64,000 bases of DNA from Streptococcus suis (GTDB lineage: Bacteria; Bacillota; Bacilli; Lactobacillales; Streptococcaceae), in NCBI GenBank assembly GCA_002831545.1, contig CP025095.1:558001-622000 (forward strand), in the 5' to 3' direction. The first letter of the stretch is position 1. The number at the start of each line of letters is the position of its first letter. A program made the translations under genes and the position numbers. The notes under the pieces are model-generated. The model had not been told where the DNA came from, made no database searches, and saw only the letters and a list, made by a program, of their open reading frames with translations. This document shows positions 36,245 to 44,603 of this stretch, piece by piece.

Positions 36245-36784
36245 ATGCCGAAGCAAAGAATATTACCTCATATTATATTAGGGATTATGGGTGCTAGCGG
36301 TCAAATGGTAACTGGCAAACAGATTACCGAATATGTTCAACGTGATTTAGGCGAATTTTGGCAGGTTGCCCATAGCCAAGTCTATCCAGAATTAAAACGT
36401 ATGACCAAGGAAGAATTGATTACTTGTCATGCAGTACCTGGAAATGAAAAGGAAAAGCAGTATGCGATGACGGCTACTGGTCGTCAGATTTTAGACGAAT
36501 GGCTATCCATTCCAAATGAAGAAACGCCTCAGCAAAAAGACTTGTTTTCAATCAAGATGTTTTTTATCCGTGAAAAGGATGACCCACGGATTCCTGGTTT
36601 GTTGCAGAGTCAAATTGAACTAGTCACCAAGCACTTAAAACACCTAGACAGTCGTAAAGTTGAGCTGTTCTCAACCAAGGAAAGTATCCAAGACAATTAT
36701 GGACACTATTTGATTTTGACACGGTCTATTGAACGCAACCGTGCCCAGCTCAAATGGTTAGAGGATACACTGGCAGAAATGTAA
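36245..36784 (+). CDS. PadR family transcriptional regulator
   Basis: 179 residues. N-terminal winged helix of PadR type (LPHIILGIMGASGQMVTGKQI, then WQVAHSQVYPELKRM) and a C-terminal helical dimerisation domain ending in a basic patch. ATG 36245 immediately follows the udk stop; a GTG at 36236 inside udk is the alternative. No strong ribosome site is seen, so translation is probably coupled to udk. Effector and targets unknown. Confidence 0.88.
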   Translation: MPKQRILPHIILGIMGASGQMVTGKQITEYVQRDLGEFWQVAHSQVYPELKRMTKEELITCHAVPGNEKEKQYAMTATGRQILDEWLSIPNEETPQQKDLFSIKMFFIREKDDPRIPGLLQSQIELVTKHLKHLDSRKVELFSTKESIQDNYGHYLILTRSIERNRAQLKWLEDTLAEM

Positions 36785-36810
36785 CGATTCGGATTTCCGA
36801 ATCGTTTTTT
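36783..36810 (+). terminator. Terminator of udk-padR
   Basis: AACGATTCGG / CCGAATCGTT perfect stem with a four-base loop and T run, overlapping the padR stop. Confidence 0.9.
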
Positions 36811-36871
36811 CTTGTGTCCTGTTTTGGATTATGTTAGAGTAAGAAGAAATGTGACTAAATTGGAGGAATGT

Positions 36872-37141
36872 ATGTCAATCAAACAGATGGTTAGTATGGC
36901 GCTAGTAGTGTGGAATTTACTTGTCTTCATTACCTATGGTATGGATAAAGGGAAGGCAAGAAAGAACGCCTATCGGATTTCAGAAAAGACCTTATTACTC
37001 ATGTCCTATTTTGGTGGCGGGTTGGGGGCCTGGGCAGGTGGAACCCATTTTCGGCATAAGACACAGAAAAAGTATTTTCAACTAGCCTGGACTATAGGGG
37101 TATTGATTGATGCAGTGATTATGTACTGGATGTGGAAATAG
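36872..37141 (+). CDS. DUF1294 family small membrane protein
   Basis: 89 residues with about three hydrophobic segments and the family's DKGKARKNAYRISEKTLL and GGGLGAWAG...HKTQKK elements. Function unknown. ATG 36872 is chosen for GGAGGA upstream; the frame runs open to 36812 without a site. A GGC-GAAA-GCC hairpin with a T tail (37140-37162) overlaps the stop. Confidence 0.85.
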   Translation: MSIKQMVSMALVVWNLLVFITYGMDKGKARKNAYRISEKTLLLMSYFGGGLGAWAGGTHFRHKTQKKYFQLAWTIGVLIDAVIMYWMWK

Positions 37142-37230
37142 GCGAAAGCCTTTTTCTTTTTCCGAAAATATGAAAAATCGACTGAAAACCATGAAAGAAC
37201 CGAATATTTGAATATTAAGCGCATAATTGC

Positions 37231-37266
37231 TTGACAGCTTGTTTTTTTTTTTTTTTTTAGTATACT
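37231..37266 (+). promoter_or_regulatory. Promoter of LPXTG gene with a 17-T homopolymer in the spacer
   Basis: TTGACA (37231-37236) and TATACT (37261-37266) are the best -35 and -10 boxes. Between them are 24 nt, of which 37242-37258 are T. A shorter-spaced alternative -35, TTGTTT (37239-37244), gives a 16-nt spacer and itself runs into the T tract. Changes in T number would move either -35 relative to -10. Confidence 0.7.
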
Positions 37267-37317
37267 GGTAAGCGTGCCTTTTGGCATAAAAGTTTTATAT
37301 AAATGGAGGTTTTTAGT

Positions 37318-39102
37318 ATGAAAATCAAAAGAAGTTCTAGCAAGAAACAACTTCATAAGTGGACCAAGCTAGGAGTTGGATTAGCAGCGGTCACTGTTTT
37401 GGGAGGGTTGGTTGAGCCGGTGGGGTTGGCAGATTTTGGTTTGACCAAGGTTTATGCAACAGAACAGGCAGATCCAGCTTTGGAAGCCAGAAAGATTGAA
37501 ATCAAGACCATGATCCAGAGTTACCGTGATCTAGTCGGTCAGATAAAAGCTCTTAATCCAGCGGACTATACGGAAGAATCGTGGAATAAGAACTATGATG
37601 GCGATGTTCGGATTTATCTTGGAGCACAAAGTATTGCTACTGCTTACAATGATGATTTAACCTTTTCTTCATTGAGCTTAGATGGGGTTGATAGTCACCA
37701 AACATTAAATGAGTTAAATGCAACCTATATGTTTGGATATATTTATGTTGAGAATTCTATCCCAGTCTTGAAGCAAGCAATGGCAGATTTAGTCCCGGTA
37801 TCAGAATCGGTTGAAACTCCGACAGACAAACCAGCTGAAAACCCAGTGGAACAGCCAGAACCTGCGGGTGATACTAACTCTACTGATACGAATACAGTAA
37901 ACTATACTATCCAATTAGTAGATCAAGACGGTCAAGTTCTCCAAACCATTCAGCAGAGTGGAGTTGAAGGAACTGAGGTAAGCTTTGACTTTCCGGTAAT
38001 ATCAGGTTATAGAGTAGGTAAGACTGAGGGCTTTGACTCATGGACGTATGGGAAAGGTGGTACTTTCAGACTAGTTGCCAATAAGACTGTTAAGGTATAC
38101 TATGACAAAGCTCCTTCTATTGACTCATTAATTAGACCTGAACAACGTGTGGAGTATCAGAAAGTTTTTGATACCTTCCATACCACTGTCTTGAAAGCTT
38201 TTGAAGTCTATAAGAAAGAGTTGGGAGTAGACCATATTATCCGCCTGACAGAGGATGAAGCTAAGTTTAATCAGATTACTCAATCAGAGGATTTAACTAC
38301 TTTACAATTAGAGTTAATTTTAGTTGAAAATTTATTTAACGAACCAGTAGGTCGAGTATTGACAGATCAAGATATTATCAATGCTATTGGTTGGACTCCT
38401 GAATACTGGGATCATCAAATCGCTTACCATAAAGAAATTACTCAAAAACTTGAAAAAGCAATGGCTAACATTGCTGCATCAAAGGCAATTCCGACAGTTC
38501 CAGTAGATCAATCGATCACGATTAAGGCTGTCTATACTGAGGAACAAATTGAGCCTGGTCAAAAAGTTGATGTGTTAAAAGAAATTGAGTATACACTCAA
38601 ACCAGGGGAGAGTGTTGTTCTAGAACCCCTCACATTTGAAGGTTGGACATCAAGAGTAGCTCACGAAAGACAAACAGTTACTTACGAAGGAGCTAAGGCA
38701 AGACCTAACAAGGAATACTACTTCTATTACATAGAAGAGGGTACAACACCAACAGAGAAACCAATTGAAACTCCGGCTGAAACTCCAACTGAAAAACCGG
38801 CCGAACAGTTAGTTGAAAAACCAACTGAACAACCAGTTGAGAAGTTGGTTGAAAGACCAACTGCAAGTCCAACTGGTCAGTCAGCATCAGAAAAACAAGC
38901 AACCAAACAGGGAGATAAGGAGCCTGCGGCACCAGCAAGCCAAAGCAAACAGTCAACTGACAAACCTGCACCAGCTAGTCAGTCACAGGCAAAAACTTTA
39001 CCAGCTACTGGTGAAGTCAGCTCCGTCCTACGCTTGACAGGTCTGGGCTTACTGGGACTAGCAGGTCTGGCCGTGAAAAGACGCCAACGCAAGTCATTTT
39101 AA
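37318..39102 (+). CDS. LPXTG-anchored surface protein with MucBP-like domain
   Basis: 594-residue secreted, sortase-anchored protein. Signal peptide (about 1-46: basic start KIKRSSSKKQ, hydrophobic core LGVGLAAVTVLGG, exit near VYA). A helical N-terminal region follows, then a Pro/Glu spacer, a MucBP-like beta domain (YTIQLVDQDGQVLQTI through VKVYYDKA), a helical middle region, a second beta-rich segment (about 395-465), Thr/Pro/Glu-rich short repeats, and the sorting signal LPATGE with hydrophobic tail and RRQRK. ATG 37318 has TGGAGG upstream. The host ligand is unknown. Expression may be phase-variable because of the poly-T promoter. Confidence 0.9.
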   Translation: MKIKRSSSKKQLHKWTKLGVGLAAVTVLGGLVEPVGLADFGLTKVYATEQADPALEARKIEIKTMIQSYRDLVGQIKALNPADYTEESWNKNYDGDVRIYLGAQSIATAYNDDLTFSSLSLDGVDSHQTLNELNATYMFGYIYVENSIPVLKQAMADLVPVSESVETPTDKPAENPVEQPEPAGDTNSTDTNTVNYTIQLVDQDGQVLQTIQQSGVEGTEVSFDFPVISGYRVGKTEGFDSWTYGKGGTFRLVANKTVKVYYDKAPSIDSLIRPEQRVEYQKVFDTFHTTVLKAFEVYKKELGVDHIIRLTEDEAKFNQITQSEDLTTLQLELILVENLFNEPVGRVLTDQDIINAIGWTPEYWDHQIAYHKEITQKLEKAMANIAASKAIPTVPVDQSITIKAVYTEEQIEPGQKVDVLKEIEYTLKPGESVVLEPLTFEGWTSRVAHERQTVTYEGAKARPNKEYYFYYIEEGTTPTEKPIETPAETPTEKPAEQLVEKPTEQPVEKLVERPTASPTGQSASEKQATKQGDKEPAAPASQSKQSTDKPAPASQSQAKTLPATGEVSSVLRLTGLGLLGLAGLAVKRRQRKSF

Positions 39103-39116
39103 GCAAGAATCCTTTA

Positions 39117-39142
39117 AACGAGATTGAAAGATCTCGTTTTTT
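39117..39142 (+). terminator. Terminator of the LPXTG gene
   Basis: AAACGAGAT / ATCTCGTTTTTT with a five-base loop. Confidence 0.88.
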
Positions 39143-39184
39143 GCTGGTTTCTAACAATACCTACTGTCATGCTCCGTCTTTCTA

Positions 39185-39193
39185 TGCTATAAT
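39185..39193 (+). promoter_or_regulatory. Extended -10 promoter placing the start point at the fRMsr ATG
   Basis: TGCTATAAT ends six bases before the ATG at 39200, with no Shine-Dalgarno between. Normal -10 to start-point spacing would begin the transcript at the A of the ATG. Confidence 0.65.
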
Positions 39194-39199
39194 GTTTCT

Positions 39200-39697
39200 A
39201 TGATGAAACAAGAAAAAATCTCAACTTATCAATTATTATTAGCCCAATTGGAGGCTCTTTTAGAAGGTGAAACCAATGCTTTAGCCAATCTATCAAATGC
39301 TTCTGCTTTGCTCAATCAAGCTCTACCAAACTCTGTCTTTACAGGATTTTACTTGTATGATGGTAGTGAATTGATTTTGGGGCCTTTTCAGGGTGGCGTT
39401 TCCTGTGTTCATATTGCACTTGGAAAAGGTATCTGCGGTGAGGCTGCAGCTAAGCGCCAGACTATTCTCGTAGACGATGTTCGTCTACATGATAACTATA
39501 TTTCCTGCGATGCGACAGCCCTGTCAGAAATCGTGGTGCCCATGGTGAAAAACGACCAGCTTTTGGGCGTTTTGGACTTGGATTCGAGATTAGTAGCTGA
39601 TTATGATACGATTGACCAAGACTATCTAGAAAAGTTCGTTACTCTCTTGATTGAGAAGACGGACTGGAATTTTGCTATGTTTGGAGAAAAACGCTAA
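39200..39697 (+). CDS. Free methionine-(R)-sulfoxide reductase (GAF domain)
   Basis: 165 residues, a single GAF domain of the fRMsr (YebR) type that reduces free Met-(R)-sulfoxide. Three cysteines at 69 (GVSCVHI), 79 (GKGICGEA) and 103 ([15 protein letters not shown]) have the same spacing (10 and 24) as the catalytic triad known in E. coli fRMsr. The start is unusual: the promoter lies directly at the ATG and no ribosome site exists. Overlaps dnaX by one base (TAATG). Confidence 0.9.
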
Positions 39698-41364
39698 TGT
39701 ACCAAGCTTTATATAGGAAGTACCGAAGCCAGACCTTTGGGGAGATGGTGGGGCAGGAGGTGGTTGCGACCACACTCAAACAGGCCATTGAACAGGGGAA
39801 AATCAGTCATGCCTATCTCTTTTCAGGTCCTCGTGGTACGGGTAAGACATCGGCAGCTAAGATTTTTGCCAAGGCCATGAACTGTCCTAATCAGGTTGGA
39901 GGCGAGCCTTGTAACGATTGTTATATCTGTCAAGCTATTACGGAAGGTAGCCTGGAAGATGTGATTGAGATTGATGCTGCTTCCAACAATGGTGTGGATG
40001 AAATCCGTGACATTCGTGATAAATCGACCTATGCACCTAGTCTTGCGACCTATAAGGTCTATATCATCGACGAGGTCCACATGCTGTCTACTGGTGCCTT
40101 CAACGCCCTCTTGAAGACCTTGGAAGAGCCGACTGAAAATGTGGTCTTTATTCTAGCAACGACGGAATTGCACAAGATTCCTGCTACCATTCTGTCAAGG
40201 GTGCAACGATTTGAATTTAAGTCCATTAAGGTGACGGACATTCAGGAGCACTTGGCTGCAATTTTGACCAAGGAAGGGCTAATCTTTGACGAGCAGGCTC
40301 TGACGATCATTGCGCGTCGGGCAGAAGGGGGGATGCGGGATGCCCTATCCATTTTGGATCAGGCTCTCAGCCTTAGTCAGGACCAGCAAGTGACCTTAGA
40401 AATTGCTGAGGAAATTACGGGGTCTATCAGCTTGCGTGCCTTGGATGACTATGTGGCAAGTTTGCGTCAAGGGGATAGTGTCACAGCTCTCCAGCATCTA
40501 CAAACCTTGTTTGACCAAGGAAAGAGTATGAGCCGTTTTGCGACAGATCTTTTGCACTATTTGAGAGATGTCCTTATCGTGCAGACGGGTGGTGAGGATA
40601 CGCATTTAACAACAGGTTTTTCAGAAAATCTAGCTCTTGAGCAGGCACGGATTTTTACCATGATAGAGATGGTGACCAGGGGGTTGGCGGACATCAAGTC
40701 CAGTCCTCAGCCGAAGATTTACGCTGAAATGATGACCATTCGTTTGGCTGAAGATAGTTCTCCTTCGGGGGCAATGGCAGAGCTGCCAGCTGATTTACTG
40801 GGTCAACTAGCCAGTCTGCAACAACAAGTTGCGGATTTACAGAAACAACTAGGTCAATTATCTAGTCAACAAATTGCTGTTAAGCCAGTTTCACGCAAGC
40901 CACAGGCTCCGAAGAAGTACCGATTGGATACCAGCAAGGTTCATGCAATTTTGCAGGAAGCTATGGAAAATCCAACCTTGGCGCGTGAAAATTTGACTCG
41001 CTTGCAGAATGCTTGGGGAGAAATTATCGAGAGTCTGTCAGGAGCAGAGCGAGCCTTGTTGGTTGGTTCTCAACCAGTTGCTGCCAATGAAAATCATGCG
41101 ATTCTAGCCTTTGATTCTCCGCTTAATGCTGAACAGACGATGAAGCGTGACAATCTCAATACCATGTTTGGAAATATTCTCAGCAAGGCAGCTGGTTTTT
41201 CCCCACAGATTTTAGCTATTGCTCAGGAAGATTGGGTAAGTATTCGTGCTGAATTTTCGGCGAAAGCAAAAGGGCAAAAGACACAGGAAATCGAAAAAGA
41301 AGCCAGTCCAGTCCCAGAAGAATTTGGCTTTCTCGCAGATACAGTTGAGATTAGAAATGATTAG
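39697..41364 (+). CDS. dnaX: DNA polymerase III subunit gamma/tau
   Basis: Clamp-loader ATPase, 555 residues. Walker A FSGPRGTGKTSAAK, zinc-binding cysteines in CPNQVGGEPCNDCYIC, Walker B VYIIDEVHML, SRC-like arginine region ILSRVQRFEFK, then domain III and a tau-like C-terminal region with a Gln-rich coiled segment. Translationally coupled to the fRMsr gene. No obvious slippery heptamer was searched for exhaustively. Its stop lies five bases from a modular repeat copy. Confidence 0.96.
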   Translation: MYQALYRKYRSQTFGEMVGQEVVATTLKQAIEQGKISHAYLFSGPRGTGKTSAAKIFAKAMNCPNQVGGEPCNDCYICQAITEGSLEDVIEIDAASNNGVDEIRDIRDKSTYAPSLATYKVYIIDEVHMLSTGAFNALLKTLEEPTENVVFILATTELHKIPATILSRVQRFEFKSIKVTDIQEHLAAILTKEGLIFDEQALTIIARRAEGGMRDALSILDQALSLSQDQQVTLEIAEEITGSISLRALDDYVASLRQGDSVTALQHLQTLFDQGKSMSRFATDLLHYLRDVLIVQTGGEDTHLTTGFSENLALEQARIFTMIEMVTRGLADIKSSPQPKIYAEMMTIRLAEDSSPSGAMAELPADLLGQLASLQQQVADLQKQLGQLSSQQIAVKPVSRKPQAPKKYRLDTSKVHAILQEAMENPTLARENLTRLQNAWGEIIESLSGAERALLVGSQPVAANENHAILAFDSPLNAEQTMKRDNLNTMFGNILSKAAGFSPQILAIAQEDWVSIRAEFSAKAKGQKTQEIEKEASPVPEEFGFLADTVEIRND

Positions 41365-41368
41365 AAAA

Positions 41369-41465
41369 TGGGAGTGCAAAACACGAACAAATCTGCCAAT
41401 CAACCACTGCGCTGAGATGTTGACGCGAACTCTGAGAAGTGAGCCTGGGCTTTTTGCCCAGCCTC
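41369..41465 (-). repeat. Modular repeat family, internally deleted copy 3
   Basis: Reverse-oriented copy of about 97 bp. It begins TGGGAGTG and jumps straight to CAAAACACGAACAAATCTG, then runs intact to the CTGGGC hairpin end. Compared with 26455-26624, the block between two GGAGTG sequences is missing, as expected of deletion between short direct repeats. Confidence 0.82.
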
Positions 41466-41621
41466 GAATAGTTTTGATAGATATTTTATACTATATTCAA
41501 TCCTAAATATTTTTCATATCTCCTTAAGAAAGCACCAATTAGATTGGTGTTTTCTTGTTTAGAAAAGAATCGAAACCTATCAAGAAAGCATATAAAAATT
41601 CAGCCAGTTGACTGAATTTTT

Positions 41622-41629
41622 GGTATAAT
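41622..41629 (+). promoter_or_regulatory. Extended -10 promoter placing the start point at the DUF3272 ATG
   Basis: TGGTATAAT ends seven bases before ATG 41637, with no Shine-Dalgarno in between (CTATTTT). Confidence 0.65.
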
Positions 41630-41636
41630 CTATTTT

Positions 41637-41825
41637 ATGAAACTTCCACAATTTCTTTTTTTAGCCATTACAACTATTTTAGCTGTTTATTTTATGAATG
41701 CATCGATTTTGACAGGAGATTTCTTGATTGCAGGTATCTACGCCTTTATCGCCTATCGGAATCTTCATTTTGCTTACAAGGTGACTAAATTTATTCGTTT
41801 GGTGGAGAAGCAGACCAAGAAGTAA
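41637..41825 (+). CDS. DUF3272 family small membrane protein
   Basis: 62 residues, two transmembrane segments (about 5-20 and 25-42) and a basic tail (KFIRLVEKQTKK). It matches the streptococcal DUF3272 family in size and in position between dnaX and birA. Function unknown. Its last 35 bases overlap the 3' end of birA on the other strand, and its own transcript may be leaderless. Confidence 0.82.
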   Translation: MKLPQFLFLAITTILAVYFMNASILTGDFLIAGIYAFIAYRNLHFAYKVTKFIRLVEKQTKK

Positions 41826-42747
41826 GGCTGATTTCTCCGCTGGAGATAATTTTTGCTTTGCCATTGTCTAACTGGATGACCAGATTTCCTGTATCAGTAA
41901 CAGCGATGGCTGTACCCTTAAATTCAACTTGATTTTCTACAAAGCTCACTTGTTGGCCAACGACAAGTGATTTTTCTTTGTAAAGGGCAATTAGTTCCTT
42001 CTCATCGGTTTCTAAGAAGGCTTTCCAGATGGCAGTAATGAGTTGATTGCGGGTAAATGGTGGTTGTTCCTCGAAAAGATTTCCTGCAGATTGTTGTAAT
42101 TCCTTAGGGAAATCGTCTATGCGGACATTGATGCCGACACCGATAATGACATCGGTTACCCGTTGGTTTTCCATAGAAGAGATAGCCTCAGTGAGGATGC
42201 CAGCGACCTTTTTGTGTCCGAGATAGATGTCATTGACCCACTTGATTTGGACGTCCAAGTCGCAAAGGGATTGAATGGCCTTGACAACAGCAGCTGCAGC
42301 TAAAATGGTGTAGGGCTTAAATTCTAGAAATGGAACATTGGGAGAGAGACGAAGCGACATATAAATGCCACCGGACTTGGAGGCATAAAAGGGTCTCCCA
42401 AATCGTCCCTTGGCTTTATTCTGATAGGGAGCTAGATATAGGGCAGGACTAGTATGACCTGATTCAATACCTTGTTTGGCATCTAGTTGGGTGGAGTCGC
42501 TGTCAGCTTTCAGGTAGACAGGCAGTTGGAGTTCCTCTGCAATCAAGTCTGGCAGTAGCAAATCCCCATCGGCCAATTTGTAACCACGATTACGGGCAGC
42601 CTCAATAGTTAAACCATGCGTTTCTAACTGGCGAATGGCTTTCCAAACTGAAGTCCGAGAAATACCCAATTCCTGAGCCAAATCTTCTCCGCTCATGTAG
42701 TCGTCTTTTTCTTTTAATAGTAAATAAATCTTCTGGTAGGTTTTCAT
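41791..42747 (-). CDS. birA: Biotin-[acetyl-CoA-carboxylase] ligase / biotin operon repressor
   Basis: 318 residues: N-terminal helix-turn-helix (GEDLAQELGISRTSVWKAI), a central biotin-protein ligase with KGRFGRPF (the GRGRRG loop equivalent), KWVNDIYL and GVGINV, and a C-terminal SH3-like domain. It attaches biotin to carboxylase carrier protein and, with the HTH, may repress biotin uptake genes. The tail is convergent and overlapping with the DUF3272 gene. Confidence 0.95.
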   Translation of the reverse strand: MKTYQKIYLLLKEKDDYMSGEDLAQELGISRTSVWKAIRQLETHGLTIEAARNRGYKLADGDLLLPDLIAEELQLPVYLKADSDSTQLDAKQGIESGHTSPALYLAPYQNKAKGRFGRPFYASKSGGIYMSLRLSPNVPFLEFKPYTILAAAAVVKAIQSLCDLDVQIKWVNDIYLGHKKVAGILTEAISSMENQRVTDVIIGVGINVRIDDFPKELQQSAGNLFEEQPPFTRNQLITAIWKAFLETDEKELIALYKEKSLVVGQQVSFVENQVEFKGTAIAVTDTGNLVIQLDNGKAKIISSGEISLTSWSASPPNE

Positions 42748-42811
42748 GTCTTCATTATAGCAAAAAATTCACCTAAAACGTGATATAATAGTTTCAAATA
42801 AGGAGGTTTTC

Positions 42812-43846
42812 ATGAAGACACTTGATTACATTGTTACATTGACCAGCACTCCGTCACCAACTGGTTTTACGACGGATATTATGAATTACATCAAGGCAGA
42901 GGTTGAAAGTTTCGGCTATGTTGCTAGTAAGACCGCTAAAGGTGGTGTTTTGGTGACAGTTCCGGGGGAAAATGACCAGGAACACCGCATGGTGACTGCT
43001 CACCTGGACACACTGGGGGCCATGGTTCGTGCAGTGAAACCGGATGGCCGACTCAAAATGGATTTGGTGGGAGGATTTGGATACCCTTCTATTGAGGGAG
43101 AAAATTGTTTGATTCATTGCGCTAAAAATGGCAAGACTTTCACAGGTACTATTCTCATGCACCAGACCTCTGTCCATGTCTACCGAGATGCCAGCACAGC
43201 CGAGCGGAACCAGACCAATATGGAAATTCGTTTGGACGAAAAAGTGACCAATGCGGACGAGACGCGGGCCTTGGGTATTGAAGTCGGAGATTTTATCTCC
43301 TTTGATCCTCGTACCGTCGTGACAGAAACTGGCTTTATCAAGAGTCGTCACTTGGATGATAAGGTATCCGCAGCTATCTTACTTCATCTATTGAAGGTAT
43401 ATAAAGAAGAGGGGATTACTCTGCCTTATACGACACATTTCTATTTTTCAAACAATGAAGAGATTGGCTACGGTGCCAACTCCAACATTCCTGCTCAGGT
43501 GGTTGAATATTTGGCAGTTGATATGGGGGCAATGGGAGATGACCAGCAGACTGACGAGTACACAGTTTCTATCTGTGTCAAGGACGGATCAGGTCCCTAC
43601 CATTATGAACTTCGTCAGCACTTGGTAGCCTTGGCTGAAAGAGATGGAATTCCTTACAAGCTGGATATTTATCCGTACTATGGTTCCGATGCTTCGGCAG
43701 CTATGCGAGCAGGTGCAGATGTTAAGCATGCCCTATTGGGGGCTGGTATTGAGTCTAGCCATTCCTACGAGCGGACGCATTTGGATTCTGTAGTTGCGAC
43801 TGAGCGGATGGTAGATGCCTATTTGAAATCAGCAATGGTAGATTAA
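42812..43846 (+). CDS. M42 family metallopeptidase (glutamyl aminopeptidase-like)
   Basis: 344-residue di-zinc aminopeptidase of the M42 (PepA/FrvX) family. Metal and catalytic elements are VTAHLDTLG, HLDDKVSAAI, NNEEIGYG (paired Glu), AVDMGAMG and the late ESSHSYERTH. It likely trims peptides in the cytoplasm. AGGAGG precedes the ATG. The next gene starts one base after its stop. Confidence 0.93.
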   Translation: MKTLDYIVTLTSTPSPTGFTTDIMNYIKAEVESFGYVASKTAKGGVLVTVPGENDQEHRMVTAHLDTLGAMVRAVKPDGRLKMDLVGGFGYPSIEGENCLIHCAKNGKTFTGTILMHQTSVHVYRDASTAERNQTNMEIRLDEKVTNADETRALGIEVGDFISFDPRTVVTETGFIKSRHLDDKVSAAILLHLLKVYKEEGITLPYTTHFYFSNNEEIGYGANSNIPAQVVEYLAVDMGAMGDDQQTDEYTVSICVKDGSGPYHYELRQHLVALAERDGIPYKLDIYPYYGSDASAAMRAGADVKHALLGAGIESSHSYERTHLDSVVATERMVDAYLKSAMVD

Positions 43847-43847
43847 G

Positions 43848-44585
43848 ATGAATGAAACCCGTTTTTTAGAGTTATTCAATGACTTGGATAAGGTCTTGCG
43901 TAAGGTGTGCGGTGTTGCGGATGGGGAATATGCAGATGTAGGCTCTATGTTGACCAAGGCAAAGGAATTGACGCGACATAATCCCGTTGAGGCGAACTGG
44001 GATAAACTCTATGTGGCTCGTCAGTTGCGTAATCTCATGGTTCATGAGAAACGAACAGGTTTGAAGGAAGTAGCCCAACCTTCGCAGGAATTGATCACTG
44101 TTTTGGAAAAAGTGATAGCCCAGTACCAAGAACCGATTACCATTGCCGACTATTTGCAAAAGACCCAGAAAATTAAGCCGGTTATTTTTGAGGCCAAGGA
44201 CAAATTGATAAAGGCTTTAGAAATTGTGGAGCAAGAGCATTTTTCTAAGTTTCCTATTTTTTCTGACAAGGTTTATCAAGGTCTGGTTTCTGACAAGGGA
44301 TTGACAAATTGGTTGGCCAAGGCAAGCAAGGAAACGGGCTCTATACGTGAAAAATTGGTGGAGGCTAGTCTTGAAGACGTACTAGCTTGTGAGGAAGATA
44401 GTATTCAGGTAATTGTTCTACCAATAATAGCCCATCTTTATCAGGTAATTAATCATTTTGAGGGGCGTAAGCGCACAACTATCCTAGTCAGTCGTCAGGC
44501 GAGTGGGAAGCTTCATTCGCCAGAGGATCTTGTTGGTATTGTCACAGCCCAGGACTTGGCAGAGATTTATGGGATGGTGGATTGA
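43848..44585 (+). CDS. CBS-domain protein with HEPN-like N-terminal region
   Basis: 245 residues. The N-terminal half is helical and carries VARQLRNLMVHEKR, an Rx4H arrangement as in HEPN folds. The C-terminal half has two CBS-like units: KFPIFSDKVYQGLVSDKGLTN and the ILVSRQ...LVGIVTAQDLAEIY segment. CBS pairs bind adenine nucleotides. This combination suggests a nucleotide-sensing regulator or RNA-binding protein, but function is not known. Linked to the M42 peptidase (1-base gap) and dCMP deaminase (18-base gap). Confidence 0.7.
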   Translation: MNETRFLELFNDLDKVLRKVCGVADGEYADVGSMLTKAKELTRHNPVEANWDKLYVARQLRNLMVHEKRTGLKEVAQPSQELITVLEKVIAQYQEPITIADYLQKTQKIKPVIFEAKDKLIKALEIVEQEHFSKFPIFSDKVYQGLVSDKGLTNWLAKASKETGSIREKLVEASLEDVLACEEDSIQVIVLPIIAHLYQVINHFEGRKRTTILVSRQASGKLHSPEDLVGIVTAQDLAEIYGMVD

Positions 44586-44603
44586 GTGGAGAAAGGAGAA
44601 ATC

